Positions 7,552-15,753 are shown, counted from the stretch's first letter. The stretch: 64,000 nt of DNA from Persicitalea sp963803495 (GCA_963803495.1 CAWDMP010000002.1:1364001-1428000); one strand, 5' to 3'. Notes: a model not told the origin generated them from the letters alone. Numbers and translations are program-made.

Positions 7552-8193
7552 ATGGCAAAAGTGCTGATACCATCCACGAAGCAAGCTTTCTACTCGAAAG
7601 CCCAGGCCGCCGCCTTCACGGCTCCGCTGGCTTCGTTACGGAATCGGTACGGTACCATGATCGACTACGTAGCCGCGCTTTGCTTCGTGCCGAAATTCGC
7701 GATTTACGCCAAGCTGTTGATCGAAAACGTCAGCGGCAACGCCAACGCTGTCAGCAGCGCGGGGGCCATTGGCCTGATGCAAATCAAACCCCTATCAGCC
7801 ACCGATATGCTAACCATAGAGCGCAAAGACCGCCGATTGACTGAGGAAGAAAAGAAGGAATTAAAGCGATTACTACCCGCGAAGTACGAGGCGCTGGTCA
7901 ACGCGCAAATGGGCAATCAACTAATCAGCGCCGCCGACCTGAAACGCCCAGAAGTATCGCTATTTGTGGGTGCCGTCCATCTAAGTACCCTCATTTCTGA
8001 ACACACGGAAGGGGATTTGATCCGGCTTGACCTCGTGGGGCTTCGGTATAACCAGGGGTACTATTACCGTAGATCCTCCATCGGCAATTTCGAGGGAAAT
8101 ACGGACGCGTTACTTGCCACGCTATCCGGCGAAGCTCGGGATTACGTGCTCAAATTGTGTGGAATGAATGGTACGCTTGATATAACGACATAG
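7552..8193 (+). CDS. Lytic transglycosylase (SLT-type)
   Basis: The 213-residue soluble protein carries a Slt-like catalytic motif at about residues 62-80: IENVSGNANAVSS followed by GAIGLMQIKP, where the Glu is the catalytic acid. A later VGLRYNQGYYYRR motif fits the substrate-binding end of the domain. It has no signal peptide, so export would need the holin or the virion. Such enzymes open peptidoglycan during entry (as in membrane-containing phages) or lysis. Having both a GH19 enzyme and a transglycosylase suggests one acts at entry and one at exit. Confidence 0.8.
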   Translation: MAKVLIPSTKQAFYSKAQAAAFTAPLASLRNRYGTMIDYVAALCFVPKFAIYAKLLIENVSGNANAVSSAGAIGLMQIKPLSATDMLTIERKDRRLTEEEKKELKRLLPAKYEALVNAQMGNQLISAADLKRPEVSLFVGAVHLSTLISEHTEGDLIRLDLVGLRYNQGYYYRRSSIGNFEGNTDALLATLSGEARDYVLKLCGMNGTLDITT

Positions 8194-8199
8194 AATAGA

Positions 8200-9675
8200 A
8201 TGGAAAAGGTAGATTACTCAGACGACATACCGTACCAGACCGCATACAATGCTTATCGGGGGACCTCATTCAGCCCAGAAGTGAGGGCTAAGAACTCGCG
8301 TATCAGCTACTCCGAAGATATGAACAGTGAGCGGGAGCGAATCTACATGCTTGTAGGCGATCCCGAAGCCGCCGAAATCGCGTTTCAAAATTACAAGCGG
8401 GGCTATCTATCGCGTTATCTCGCATATTTGGGTAGCCGTTCACGGACTTATAGCTCAATGATCGCCGGACCTGCGAATTTCCCTGTTCGCCGAATGGAAA
8501 AGCTCAACCGCTATGCTGACAATGCTTGGCGGAAAGTAGCGGACTACGACGAAAAGTTTTTCAACCGGCTAGAGAAACAGTATGGGCCAGGTTCGGGCAT
8601 CATCCAAACCGGAAAAGAGGGGTCTTTGGAGGCATTAGAAAAAAAGCTGGCAAGCCTTGAAAAATTACAGGCTACTATGAAAGAAGCAAACGCGATTGTT
8701 CGTAAAAAAGGACTTTCGACGGGCGAAAAAGTGAAAATGCTTGATGAAATAGGCATAGGAGAAGAAGAAGCGAAAGATTTCATTAATCCGAATGTATCTT
8801 ACCTGAAACCTGGTTTCCAAAGGTATCAGTTGAGTAACAACAACGCCGAAATTAGGCGATTGAGTAAGCGCATTGAGATCGAAAAGAAACTCGCGGTCAT
8901 GGCCGAAGCTGGCAATAAGAAATGGTTATTCAATGGTGGAACTGTAACCGAGAACTACGAGCAGAATCGGCTCCAAATCGCCCACGATAAAAAGCCCGAC
9001 CGCGCCACGATCCAGGCGCTGAAAAAAGCTGGTTTCCGCTGGGCACCAAGTCAGGGCGCGTGGCAGCGCCAACTCAATACAATGTACCGGAGGTGGGAAA
9101 CGGTCGAAGCTCTCGTAGGGCCGATTAAACCCGCCGCCAAGGAGAGACTGACTAGAAAAAATGCTACTGCTGGCAAATCCCGCACCCTGAAACGCGCCAA
9201 AGCTACGCGTAAGGAAACCGCAGCAAGAGCAACCACGAAGGCAAGGGGTAAAAAGATTGCGAAAAAAGCAACTGCTATGAAGCGAACCGCCACGGCCAGG
9301 AAGTCAACCGCTCTAAAGACGGCTTCGACTGCCAGAAGGAAAAAAACAGCCACCAAAACCAAAAGTACGGCCGCCCGCAAAAGTGCTGCCAAACCGCGTA
9401 AGAAAAAGAAGGTCGAAACAAAGGGTGAACTGGCAAAAGAGTTTCAGCGCAACATCGCCCGCGCCACGGTTGTACAAAACCGCCGCCGCAAAAGCAGCCA
9501 AAAAGTGGACAATAAAGCTAGCCACAAAATAACCCGTATACCTACAGACAAGAATACCGATGTATGGATCAGGAAGCCGGGCCGCTCTGATTTGATTGGT
9601 GTAGACAATGCGGCCAATAATCGCCCAACGCTGAAACGTGATATTCGAAGGTTGAACAAGATTGAAAAAGAATAG
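8200..9675 (+). CDS. Polyvalent-type protein with histone H1-like basic tail
   Basis: This 491-residue protein has an N-terminal part rich in Tyr/Arg/Ser, a charged coiled-coil region at about 145-245, and a small domain at about 248-310. The small domain contains GGTVTENYEQNRLQIAH and GFRWAPSQGAWQRQLN, known from DUF3560-type and other polyvalent proteins of mobile elements. From about 315 to 410 it is a Lys/Ala/Thr/Arg repeat of the histone H1/Hc1 type. A polar C-terminal domain follows. Likely roles are DNA binding and compaction in the virion or on entry. It pairs with the next gene, which has an independent tail of the same composition. Confidence 0.65.
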   Translation: MEKVDYSDDIPYQTAYNAYRGTSFSPEVRAKNSRISYSEDMNSERERIYMLVGDPEAAEIAFQNYKRGYLSRYLAYLGSRSRTYSSMIAGPANFPVRRMEKLNRYADNAWRKVADYDEKFFNRLEKQYGPGSGIIQTGKEGSLEALEKKLASLEKLQATMKEANAIVRKKGLSTGEKVKMLDEIGIGEEEAKDFINPNVSYLKPGFQRYQLSNNNAEIRRLSKRIEIEKKLAVMAEAGNKKWLFNGGTVTENYEQNRLQIAHDKKPDRATIQALKKAGFRWAPSQGAWQRQLNTMYRRWETVEALVGPIKPAAKERLTRKNATAGKSRTLKRAKATRKETAARATTKARGKKIAKKATAMKRTATARKSTALKTASTARRKKTATKTKSTAARKSAAKPRKKKKVETKGELAKEFQRNIARATVVQNRRRKSSQKVDNKASHKITRIPTDKNTDVWIRKPGRSDLIGVDNAANNRPTLKRDIRRLNKIEKE

Positions 9676-9679
9676 CCCG

Positions 9680-10777
9680 ATGAAAAAACAAAAATTGAGC
9701 CGCGAAGATCAAAAGGCGCTGAGCGAACTCATCTCGCAGCAAACGACCCGCGTAGGTACCCGCCGCTCCGAAAACAAAGGCTTCACCGATACGCCGCTGT
9801 TTTTGCCCAAAAATCAAAATGAGATATTTGTCGAGCCGAGTAAAAAAGCCTTGTTCGTGTTGAAACGTGAAATGCGGATTGAAACAGTGCAGGACTACAT
9901 CGCCGCCAATGTTCATTCTGGAAAAGTCAATATCGCAAGCTGGAATCGTTTTGGTGATCGCAATGATTCTCAAGATGCCGGTTTTCGGCTCAACTGGCTA
10001 CGCAAAACCGGGCCAAAGCTCGACATCGTGGCGCTGGAAATGAGTGAAGAGTTTGCTACGCGCGACGAAAGCGAATTGCTAGAAAGCATTGTAGAATTTA
10101 TGCGCCAGTACCCGCACGCCAATGATGTGCGAGCTTATATCGAAAAACGACTGATGGAACAAAAGACTCAAACCATGCCAAGCCAACGAGGGGACGGCAA
10201 AGCATCACAACAAGAAATTGCCTGTTTTGTCGACAAAGCTAAAAAAGCACTGCCCGCCAATGTGTTGCGCCGCGAAACGGCCATTTACTTAAAAGCGCCC
10301 AAATCGTATTTCGGTGCTTTGTACGAGATTCCAGACTGTTCAGAAGATATTTTCAGTCTGCCGGATGCTGAAAGCCGAAAAGTGGTTTTGGCGATCCGTA
10401 AGAGCGTTCAATCTTCATCAACTCCCAAACGTTCGGCTACTATGAAAACCGCCAAAACCACCCGCAGCAAAACCGCTGCCAAAAAGAAAAACGCTACTAA
10501 GCGTAAGACCACAGCCAAAAAGCCGATGATGGCCAAGGCTAAAACATCGACCGCGAAAAAGAAAGCCGTCGCAAAGAAGCCGATGAGTCCCGGAAAGAAA
10601 ACCACGGCCAAACGCACCAGCTTCACGCCCGCCCAAAAACGCCAACAGTCCAAAATCAAGGCGATGAACAGCTTGGCCGTTACGAAAATCTACGAAGCCG
10701 GACGCCGCAACGCGCCTAAGCCCTCGTGGAAACAGGTGAACAAAGCAGCCGCCCGTGAGATTTTCCCACGTCGTTGA
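9680..10777 (+). CDS. DNA-binding protein with histone H1-like tail
   Basis: I use the ATG at 9680 (365 residues); a TTG 18 bp upstream overlaps the previous stop. Residues 1-245 form an unrecognised, mixed and slightly basic domain. From about 246 to 320 comes a Lys/Thr/Ala repeat rich in KKTTAKK-type words, as in histone H1 and chlamydial Hc1. The last 45 residues form a short helical end (AREIFPRR). Together with the preceding gene it suggests chromatin-like packing of viral DNA. Binding is inferred from composition only. Confidence 0.65.
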   Translation: MKKQKLSREDQKALSELISQQTTRVGTRRSENKGFTDTPLFLPKNQNEIFVEPSKKALFVLKREMRIETVQDYIAANVHSGKVNIASWNRFGDRNDSQDAGFRLNWLRKTGPKLDIVALEMSEEFATRDESELLESIVEFMRQYPHANDVRAYIEKRLMEQKTQTMPSQRGDGKASQQEIACFVDKAKKALPANVLRRETAIYLKAPKSYFGALYEIPDCSEDIFSLPDAESRKVVLAIRKSVQSSSTPKRSATMKTAKTTRSKTAAKKKNATKRKTTAKKPMMAKAKTSTAKKKAVAKKPMSPGKKTTAKRTSFTPAQKRQQSKIKAMNSLAVTKIYEAGRRNAPKPSWKQVNKAAAREIFPRR

Positions 10778-10814
10778 TTGTTAAGCGCTCAATCACAAGA
10801 AAAAACCAAGTATC

Positions 10815-12107
10815 ATGATCTCAATAACGCATCCCGTTCCGCACGAAGTCATTCAGCGCGCGACCAACAACGTCGGCTTTGTCGTCGTGGAGGGCGTCGT
10901 GGCCGATGGCGTCACGTGCGTAGCGGTGGAATTCACCCCACACGCTGATTTTCCCAATCAGGGCGAGAAAACGGGCCGATTCCTGATTTATCCTGCGGCG
11001 GGTAAGTTCTCTGGAAAAGTGCCCGTAAAAGGCGGCTGGTACCAGCTCAAAGCAACGCCTTGCATCGGTAAAGAGGAAACCACCACGGCCGTTATTACGC
11101 CGGTCGGCGTGGGCGAGGTATTTGTTTTGTTCGGTCACTCGGTCATTGCGGGCGATCCTACCGGCTGGGTAGGTGCCAGTGATAAGCGCGTATCGGCTCC
11201 TAACCACGTGGCCGACAACGCCGATGTGGCGTTCGAGTTCGGCCAGCTCGGCGACCATGCGCCGCGCGGGCCGTTTAATAGCGATCCTACCGGATTTGGG
11301 TACCTGGGTGATATGCTTGTGCAACGTTTGCGGGTACCCGTCTCGTTTTATGGTGCCGCCTTCGGTGGTACCAACATCGAACAGAATTGGAAGGTAATTA
11401 ACCGCATTCCCTTCAATCATGGTTTCGTGAGCTATGAAAAGGGAATGCCATACGAGCCGCTCCGAAAATCGCTGAACGATTTTGGCCAAAAAACAGGCGT
11501 TCGGGCGGTACTCACGCAGCACGGAATCAACGACCATTACCGCGATGAAACGCTGTTCTACAATGAGTTCCGGGAGGTAATTGCGTATACCCGCAATCTG
11601 TTCGATCAGTCGTTAGCTTTCATTCTCGTATTGGATCACGACGCCAGCAGCGGCACCGATCCACAACGGAATGCTATTCGTAAGCTGTGGGAATTGCCTG
11701 GGGTGTACCCTGGTTTCGATTATCTGGAGATGACTTCGACAATCGCTAGCGATACAGACAAAGTGCATCCAAAATTAGAAAATGAGTGGAAACGGTACGC
11801 TTCGCTTTGGAACGCCTCGATTTCTGATTCATTTCTGGAAAAGTCGACGCCAATCCTCTCGCGAAGCACCGCGCCGATGGCCGCGCCCGAAACCACGACG
11901 AAAGCGGTAGTACTCCCCCAGGTTAGCGCAGTGACGGCCGAAGTAAAAAGGAGTAGCATCTTCGCAGGTCCAGTTGAAGTGTTGAAAAGCATTGTGCCGC
12001 GAGGCATAAATGGCGATATCCGGCGATCAAGCCCTACGACAAAAATATTTTTTGGGGTAATTTTGGTAGCTCTGATTATCGCACTTATAATAGAATCTCA
12101 AGACTGA
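10815..12107 (+). CDS. Tail-anchored SGNH/GDSL-type hydrolase
   Basis: The 430-residue protein has an N-terminal beta-sandwich-like part of about 90 residues. An SGNH hydrolase domain follows: block I is FGHSVIAGD with Ser in the nucleophile place, then GGTNIEQNW, then QHGINDHY, and late DKVHP carries the Asp-His pair. Such enzymes remove acyl groups from sugars (carbohydrate esterase type). A linker of about 60 residues and a C-terminal membrane segment (FFGVILVALIIALII) complete it. There is no signal peptide. A membrane-anchored deacetylase fits a virion surface enzyme that trims capsule or O-antigen, or a lysogenic conversion enzyme. Substrate unknown. Confidence 0.72.
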   Translation: MISITHPVPHEVIQRATNNVGFVVVEGVVADGVTCVAVEFTPHADFPNQGEKTGRFLIYPAAGKFSGKVPVKGGWYQLKATPCIGKEETTTAVITPVGVGEVFVLFGHSVIAGDPTGWVGASDKRVSAPNHVADNADVAFEFGQLGDHAPRGPFNSDPTGFGYLGDMLVQRLRVPVSFYGAAFGGTNIEQNWKVINRIPFNHGFVSYEKGMPYEPLRKSLNDFGQKTGVRAVLTQHGINDHYRDETLFYNEFREVIAYTRNLFDQSLAFILVLDHDASSGTDPQRNAIRKLWELPGVYPGFDYLEMTSTIASDTDKVHPKLENEWKRYASLWNASISDSFLEKSTPILSRSTAPMAAPETTTKAVVLPQVSAVTAEVKRSSIFAGPVEVLKSIVPRGINGDIRRSSPTTKIFFGVILVALIIALIIESQD

Positions 12108-12166
12108 TAAGGCCCAAAAAAATAGGTGTTAATTATTTCAATCCAGAACATTAGCATATTAAAATC

Positions 12167-12454
12167 ATGGAAAACAAAAACAACAATTCGCTTATATACG
12201 TCGTGATGCTGATAATCGCTGCCGTACTCTTCTATCTATACTGGAGACTGACTGATCTCGAAATAGCGCGTGAACAAGAAGCGGACCGAATGGCGGACAG
12301 CGTGAAGGATATTGTACTCGGCGTCTGCAAGGTGGGATGTCATAACGCTGAGCTTTCCGTGGCGCAACAAGGCCAAATTGACGCGCTCACTAAGAAAGTC
12401 AAGGCCATTGAAGAAGCGCCTGCGGCAGCTGCTGCCGACGGCGAATGGATTTAA
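12167..12454 (+). CDS. Small N-anchored coiled-coil protein
   Basis: This 95-residue protein has a polar start, a membrane segment at about 8-25 (LIYVVMLIIAAVLFYLYW), then a charged helical region with a KVGC motif and an Ala-rich end. It is spaced 59 bp from the hydrolase gene. Unknown function; consistent with the many anchored proteins of the element. Confidence 0.55.
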   Translation: MENKNNNSLIYVVMLIIAAVLFYLYWRLTDLEIAREQEADRMADSVKDIVLGVCKVGCHNAELSVAQQGQIDALTKKVKAIEEAPAAAAADGEWI

Positions 12455-12487
12455 AATCAAACCTCTAACAATTCAATCAATCGACCC

Positions 12488-13102
12488 ATGAAAAAAGTAC
12501 TTTTTGCCCTGATTCTATTTCTACCTGTGATTGCCCAGGCTCAAGCGGGAGAACAAGCCGTACGCACAGAAATCGCCGCCAAAATTCAAACAAATAATCA
12601 AAGGCTCAACACGTCAGCCAAATTGCGCGAGGTGTTAAACAGCATGGTTTCATTATCCACTAAGAGCCGGTCGGAAAATGGAAGTTTACGATATTTGTTT
12701 GTGCAAACATTCAATCAAAACTATGATCAGATTGGTAAAGATTTTGTTAATTTGACATACGGGTCATATACGGGGAATATTGCCTACGACTCTCTATCTA
12801 GTGTCATTAAACTTGATAGTAATAAGGTGTATATGATATCCATTAACTTTGCGGCACAAGCGACTTCTAATTGTACTCTCCAATTAAAGCCAGATTATAA
12901 TTTGCAGGCAACGAATTATTCAAATCCTGGCATTTATCAAACCTACAAGGCGGTGAATGGAATATCGTATACATCATTAACCTTTCTGCATAAACCTTCG
13001 GTACCTACTGATTTGCGTTTTACCGTCGAGTTGGAACTTAGTGATTCTGCTTACGTAGAGTTGGCGCAGAATGGATTCAGCGCGATGATTATAGAACTGT
13101 GA
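12488..13102 (+). CDS. Secreted beta-rich protein, possible jelly-roll knob
   Basis: The 204-residue product has a clear Sec signal peptide ending near AQAQA. A helical stretch follows, then a beta-rich domain that ends YVELAQNGFSAMIIEL. The last strand pattern resembles C1q/TNF-like jelly-roll domains, but I cannot confirm this by eye. Base composition is more AT-rich than neighbouring genes, suggesting a separately acquired module. A receptor-binding or lysogen surface role is speculative. Confidence 0.5.
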   Translation: MKKVLFALILFLPVIAQAQAGEQAVRTEIAAKIQTNNQRLNTSAKLREVLNSMVSLSTKSRSENGSLRYLFVQTFNQNYDQIGKDFVNLTYGSYTGNIAYDSLSSVIKLDSNKVYMISINFAAQATSNCTLQLKPDYNLQATNYSNPGIYQTYKAVNGISYTSLTFLHKPSVPTDLRFTVELELSDSAYVELAQNGFSAMIIEL

Positions 13103-13106
13103 ACCA

Positions 13107-13523
13107 ATGCTCCAAGGGCCCTACATAATACGCACACTGCCCAGGCGCTGGAAGGGTATAATTTACCACGAAGCGCTGATTATGCCGGACCGCGAAACCG
13201 GGCAACTCGTCGCCATCGACATCACAACGGCAAGCGTGAACCCACGTGTAACGCCGCTGGCCGATTACCTTTCCTCTCGGGATGCGATCATCCGAAAGCG
13301 AGAATTACCGGGGCTTGATGAATCAGCGACCTGGGCCAACTTCGACAGGTTGCGAACAACACGTACCTATGATCTCCTTACTTATAATTGCGATCACTTC
13401 CTTGATGAAGTACTTGCGCAGAAAGCGCGATCTGAACAGGTATTTCAAAAAATAGCTATAGCTTTGCTAATGCTTTTGCTCGTCTACCTTTTGGTTTTAT
13501 GGATATATAAAAAGGCTTCCTGA
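13107..13523 (+). CDS. LRAT / H-box-NC-type protein with C-terminal membrane anchor
   Basis: The 138-residue protein has His in IIYHEALIM near residue 20 and the TYNCDHF motif near residue 95, with the Cys in the expected NlpC/P60-superfamily place. Together these match the H-box and NC motif (NCEHF) of LRAT/PLAAT-type thiol acyltransferases and phospholipases. A membrane segment closes the protein (IALLMLLLVYLLVLWIY). Animal PLAAT enzymes have the same order: catalytic domain, then C-terminal anchor, and act on membrane lipids. In a membrane-rich virus a lipid acyltransferase or phospholipase would make sense. The alternative is a peptidase of cell-wall peptides. Confidence 0.65.
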   Translation: MLQGPYIIRTLPRRWKGIIYHEALIMPDRETGQLVAIDITTASVNPRVTPLADYLSSRDAIIRKRELPGLDESATWANFDRLRTTRTYDLLTYNCDHFLDEVLAQKARSEQVFQKIAIALLMLLLVYLLVLWIYKKAS

Positions 13524-13543
13524 TATTCAGGAAGCCTTTTTTG
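13510..13543. terminator. Bidirectional terminator closing the virion operon
   Basis: AAAGGCTTCC (13511-13520) pairs with GGAAGCCTTTT, with A and T runs on both sides. It overlaps the stop codon of the LRAT-like gene and faces the converging cargo gene. Confidence 0.85.
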
Positions 13544-13626
13544 TGTGAATGCTCGATCGCCTACCACCCAGATAACATCACAAGTGTGAAATGGCCATTG
13601 TGATTAAGTGCAGCGCAGGGACGGTA

Positions 13627-14202
13627 CTATTGCAAAATATTGATTTTGGAGCAAGCATTACCCGTAACGGTGATATTGCCCGACCATGTTTTATTTCCCT
13701 GAGCAGCAGAGTATGCATATTTTCCCGGCCTGACCAAATAGCGAACTACTTGCGAATCGGTGCAATTAGGTTCTGAATTATGCCGAAATGTAATTTTGCC
13801 AAACTCATTATCTTGCAAAAGTACCGTGATGGGTGCCGTGGCATTGGATGAATAGAAAACAACATTTCCTCTGATGTTAGATACCATGATGCCCTTGGTC
13901 GCGGTTGCTTCCCCGCCTGGCCCTATTACTTTCAAGGTGACGTTATAGGTGCCATTGTCTTCGAACCATGCCGAATTTGCTGGGTTAGGTTGATTGTTGG
14001 TATACTTTCCTATAATCCATTGATAGGAATCGACTTTGCCCGTAGTCGAACTTGCGAAGCTGACGTTACCGACTTGATCCTCTATATAGGTGAAATCCAC
14101 GGTTGGTACTGGTTCCTTTGGTTCTTTCGGGCCAATGCCTAATTTTTCGCATCCTATGAGTGCGAACGCAAAAAAGAAAATCATCGATGCTAGGTATTTC
14201 AT
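13627..14202 (-). CDS. PKD-domain lipoprotein (candidate lysogenic-conversion cargo)
   Basis: The 191-residue product begins with a lipoprotein signal peptide and lipobox ALIGC, then a Pro/Glu linker. A PKD-like domain follows (VDFTYIEDQVGNVSFASS, DNGTYNVTLKVIGPGG), then a second beta domain with one Cys pair. It lies between the virion operon and the recombinase on the opposite strand, the usual place for a gene expressed in the lysogen. A surface adhesin or receptor-masking role is inference from position and domain. Confidence 0.65.
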   Translation of the reverse strand: MKYLASMIFFFAFALIGCEKLGIGPKEPKEPVPTVDFTYIEDQVGNVSFASSTTGKVDSYQWIIGKYTNNQPNPANSAWFEDNGTYNVTLKVIGPGGEATATKGIMVSNIRGNVVFYSSNATAPITVLLQDNEFGKITFRHNSEPNCTDSQVVRYLVRPGKYAYSAAQGNKTWSGNITVTGNACSKINILQ

Positions 14203-14227
14203 TGGAAAAGTGGTTTGGTTGTGGGGA

Positions 14228-15382
14228 TTAAATTAGGTGAGCGGTGTGGCGCAAAACGGTTTCGTCGAGCAAATGAGCGTAGATTTTTTCAGTTGTCAAA
14301 ATGGACCGGTGGCCCAAAATTTTCGAGACTGTTCCCATAGGCACATCATTGTTTAATAAATAGGTCCCGGCCGTTTTGCGGGCGAGGTGGGTAGTTATAT
14401 TTTGATCGATGCCGATAACGGCCGCAATTTCTTTTAGCACTTCGTTCATTTTTTGATTACTGATGACGGGAATACGGTCGTTGTACTTTGCCAGCAGCCG
14501 TTCTGTTTCCTTAAAAATCGGTATAAAACAGGGAACGGCTGATTTGTGCCGATGAATCCGTATAACCCGCCTACCTTTGATTAGTTGTATATCGCGTTGA
14601 GCGCTGAACGATGCAAGATCACCGTATGCGAGCCCTGTTTTGCAGACAAATAGAAACGCATCAGCAACCCTGCGCTGTGCAGGTGAGAGCAATTGACATT
14701 TCGTAAGCTGGGCTACTTCACGATCGGTTAAGAATCGGACCGGGCCGGGCGGCACTTTCTTTTCAACAACAGCAGAAAGTGGGTTTTTGGGTATAAGATT
14801 TTCATCAACTGCCAAATCGATCATGGCTTTCAAATGGTTGAAGTTCCTAACGAGGTGGTTTTGTCCGTGCCGTTTCTTTACCCTGAGAAAGTTCACAAAA
14901 TCTCGGCCAAAATTTGCGCTTAATTCTCTCAGATCAATATCTTTTCGTTTGTGATCGGCCAGGTAGTGCTCCAGGTTTTTCCTCAGTCGTAGATGACTGG
15001 CAAAAGTGCTATGTGAAAAACCAGGCTGCCCAAGGTGCGAAGCAAAGCGAGATTCATGCAAAAAGTACATTGTGAGCAGTGTATTTTTCTCCCGCTTGAC
15101 ATAGGCGTTCCGAAGCAAGTGCACCGTTATTTCAGGGTTGAGTCGCTTCATATCAGCTAGTAAGTCCCTGATTTCATTGCTGATAGTGTCTATTTGCTCG
15201 TTGAGCGTATAGGCCGATTTGCTCTTTCCCGAAAAGCGCTGGTTCAACTGATCCCAGGCGGCCGTCGATTCGATCCCAATCGAAAAATCAGTAGCGACTA
15301 CGCCGTTCAACCGAAGTCGACAATACAGATAAGGTTTGTTGCCCGCGCGTTGCAGTTTGGGCCGATAATGGATGCGTAGCAT
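14228..15382 (-). CDS. Tyrosine recombinase (integrase), Bacteroidota type
   Basis: The 384-residue protein shows the N-terminal arm-binding and SAM-like core-binding regions of Bacteroidota phage integrases. The catalytic domain has Lys in HRHKSAVPCF, HLARKT (His-x-x-Arg), ILGHRS, and the Tyr nucleophile in KIYAHL. The first catalytic Arg position reads KTGLAYGDL, the usual variant in this group. It catalyses integration and excision. It lies 168 bp from the tRNA-Arg 3' end, so that tRNA is the probable attachment site. A tandem repeat in between may hold arm-type binding sites. Confidence 0.92.
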   Translation of the reverse strand: MLRIHYRPKLQRAGNKPYLYCRLRLNGVVATDFSIGIESTAAWDQLNQRFSGKSKSAYTLNEQIDTISNEIRDLLADMKRLNPEITVHLLRNAYVKREKNTLLTMYFLHESRFASHLGQPGFSHSTFASHLRLRKNLEHYLADHKRKDIDLRELSANFGRDFVNFLRVKKRHGQNHLVRNFNHLKAMIDLAVDENLIPKNPLSAVVEKKVPPGPVRFLTDREVAQLTKCQLLSPAQRRVADAFLFVCKTGLAYGDLASFSAQRDIQLIKGRRVIRIHRHKSAVPCFIPIFKETERLLAKYNDRIPVISNQKMNEVLKEIAAVIGIDQNITTHLARKTAGTYLLNNDVPMGTVSKILGHRSILTTEKIYAHLLDETVLRHTAHLI

Positions 15383-15480
15383 CGTGCGATGTTTGACATG
15401 AGGATGGTATTATTTTCTAGGTGAAATACTAAATACCACAGCTAATACTATACCAATTTTCAATATTACCCTGTTTAAAT

Positions 15481-15518
15481 AAGGTAGTAGATAAGTAATA
15501 AGGTAGTAGATAAGTAAT
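15481..15518. repeat. Two tandem 19-bp repeats between integrase and tRNA
   Basis: AAGGTAGTAGATAAGTAAT occurs twice, perfectly, head to tail. The place between the integrase start and the tRNA attachment site is where arm-type integrase or excisionase sites are normally found. Confidence 0.6.
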
Positions 15519-15550
15519 TGGCTGACAAACAACGTAGAAGAGTTTTATAG

Positions 15551-15622
15551 TGCACCCGAAGGGATTCGAACCCCTATCGTCGGTACCGGAAACCGAAATT
15601 CTATCCATTGAACTACGGGTGC
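15551..15622 (-). tRNA. tRNA-Arg (anticodon CCG), likely attachment site
   Basis: The reverse strand folds as a standard cloverleaf. The acceptor stem is GCACCCG/CGGGTGC, the anticodon stem TCGGT/ACCGA with loop TTCCGGT, and the T loop TTCGAAT. The anticodon CCG reads CGG (Arg). No CCA is encoded. Its 3' end faces the element, so the 3' half probably doubles as the right attachment site. Confidence 0.95.
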
Positions 15623-15753
15623 TTGGGGTATCGGGCTGCAAAGATAGATGGTTTTTATAAAAAACGATATCAGATATTGGATTTTGAGAGCTAGACTTCT
15701 AGAAAAACCTATCGCTCAGCCGTTTGGACAAGCCTTTTGCTGCTGCCGAAGAT

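Larger units (their letters stand above)
1..15622. mobile_element. Right part of an integrated tailless-phage-like element
   Basis: A rightward block of virion-, lysis- and DNA-binding-type genes runs from the window edge to 13523. It is followed by a leftward cargo lipoprotein and a leftward tyrosine recombinase that abuts a tRNA-Arg whose 3' end faces the element. This is the classic arrangement of a tRNA-integrated element, so the right attachment site should lie in the tRNA 3' half. The left end, the replication genes and any major capsid gene are outside the window. I saw no terminase, portal, tape-measure or baseplate protein. The packaging-type ATPase plus many single-membrane-span proteins favour a membrane-containing tailless virus over a tailed phage; that classification is inference. 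Confidence 0.75.
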
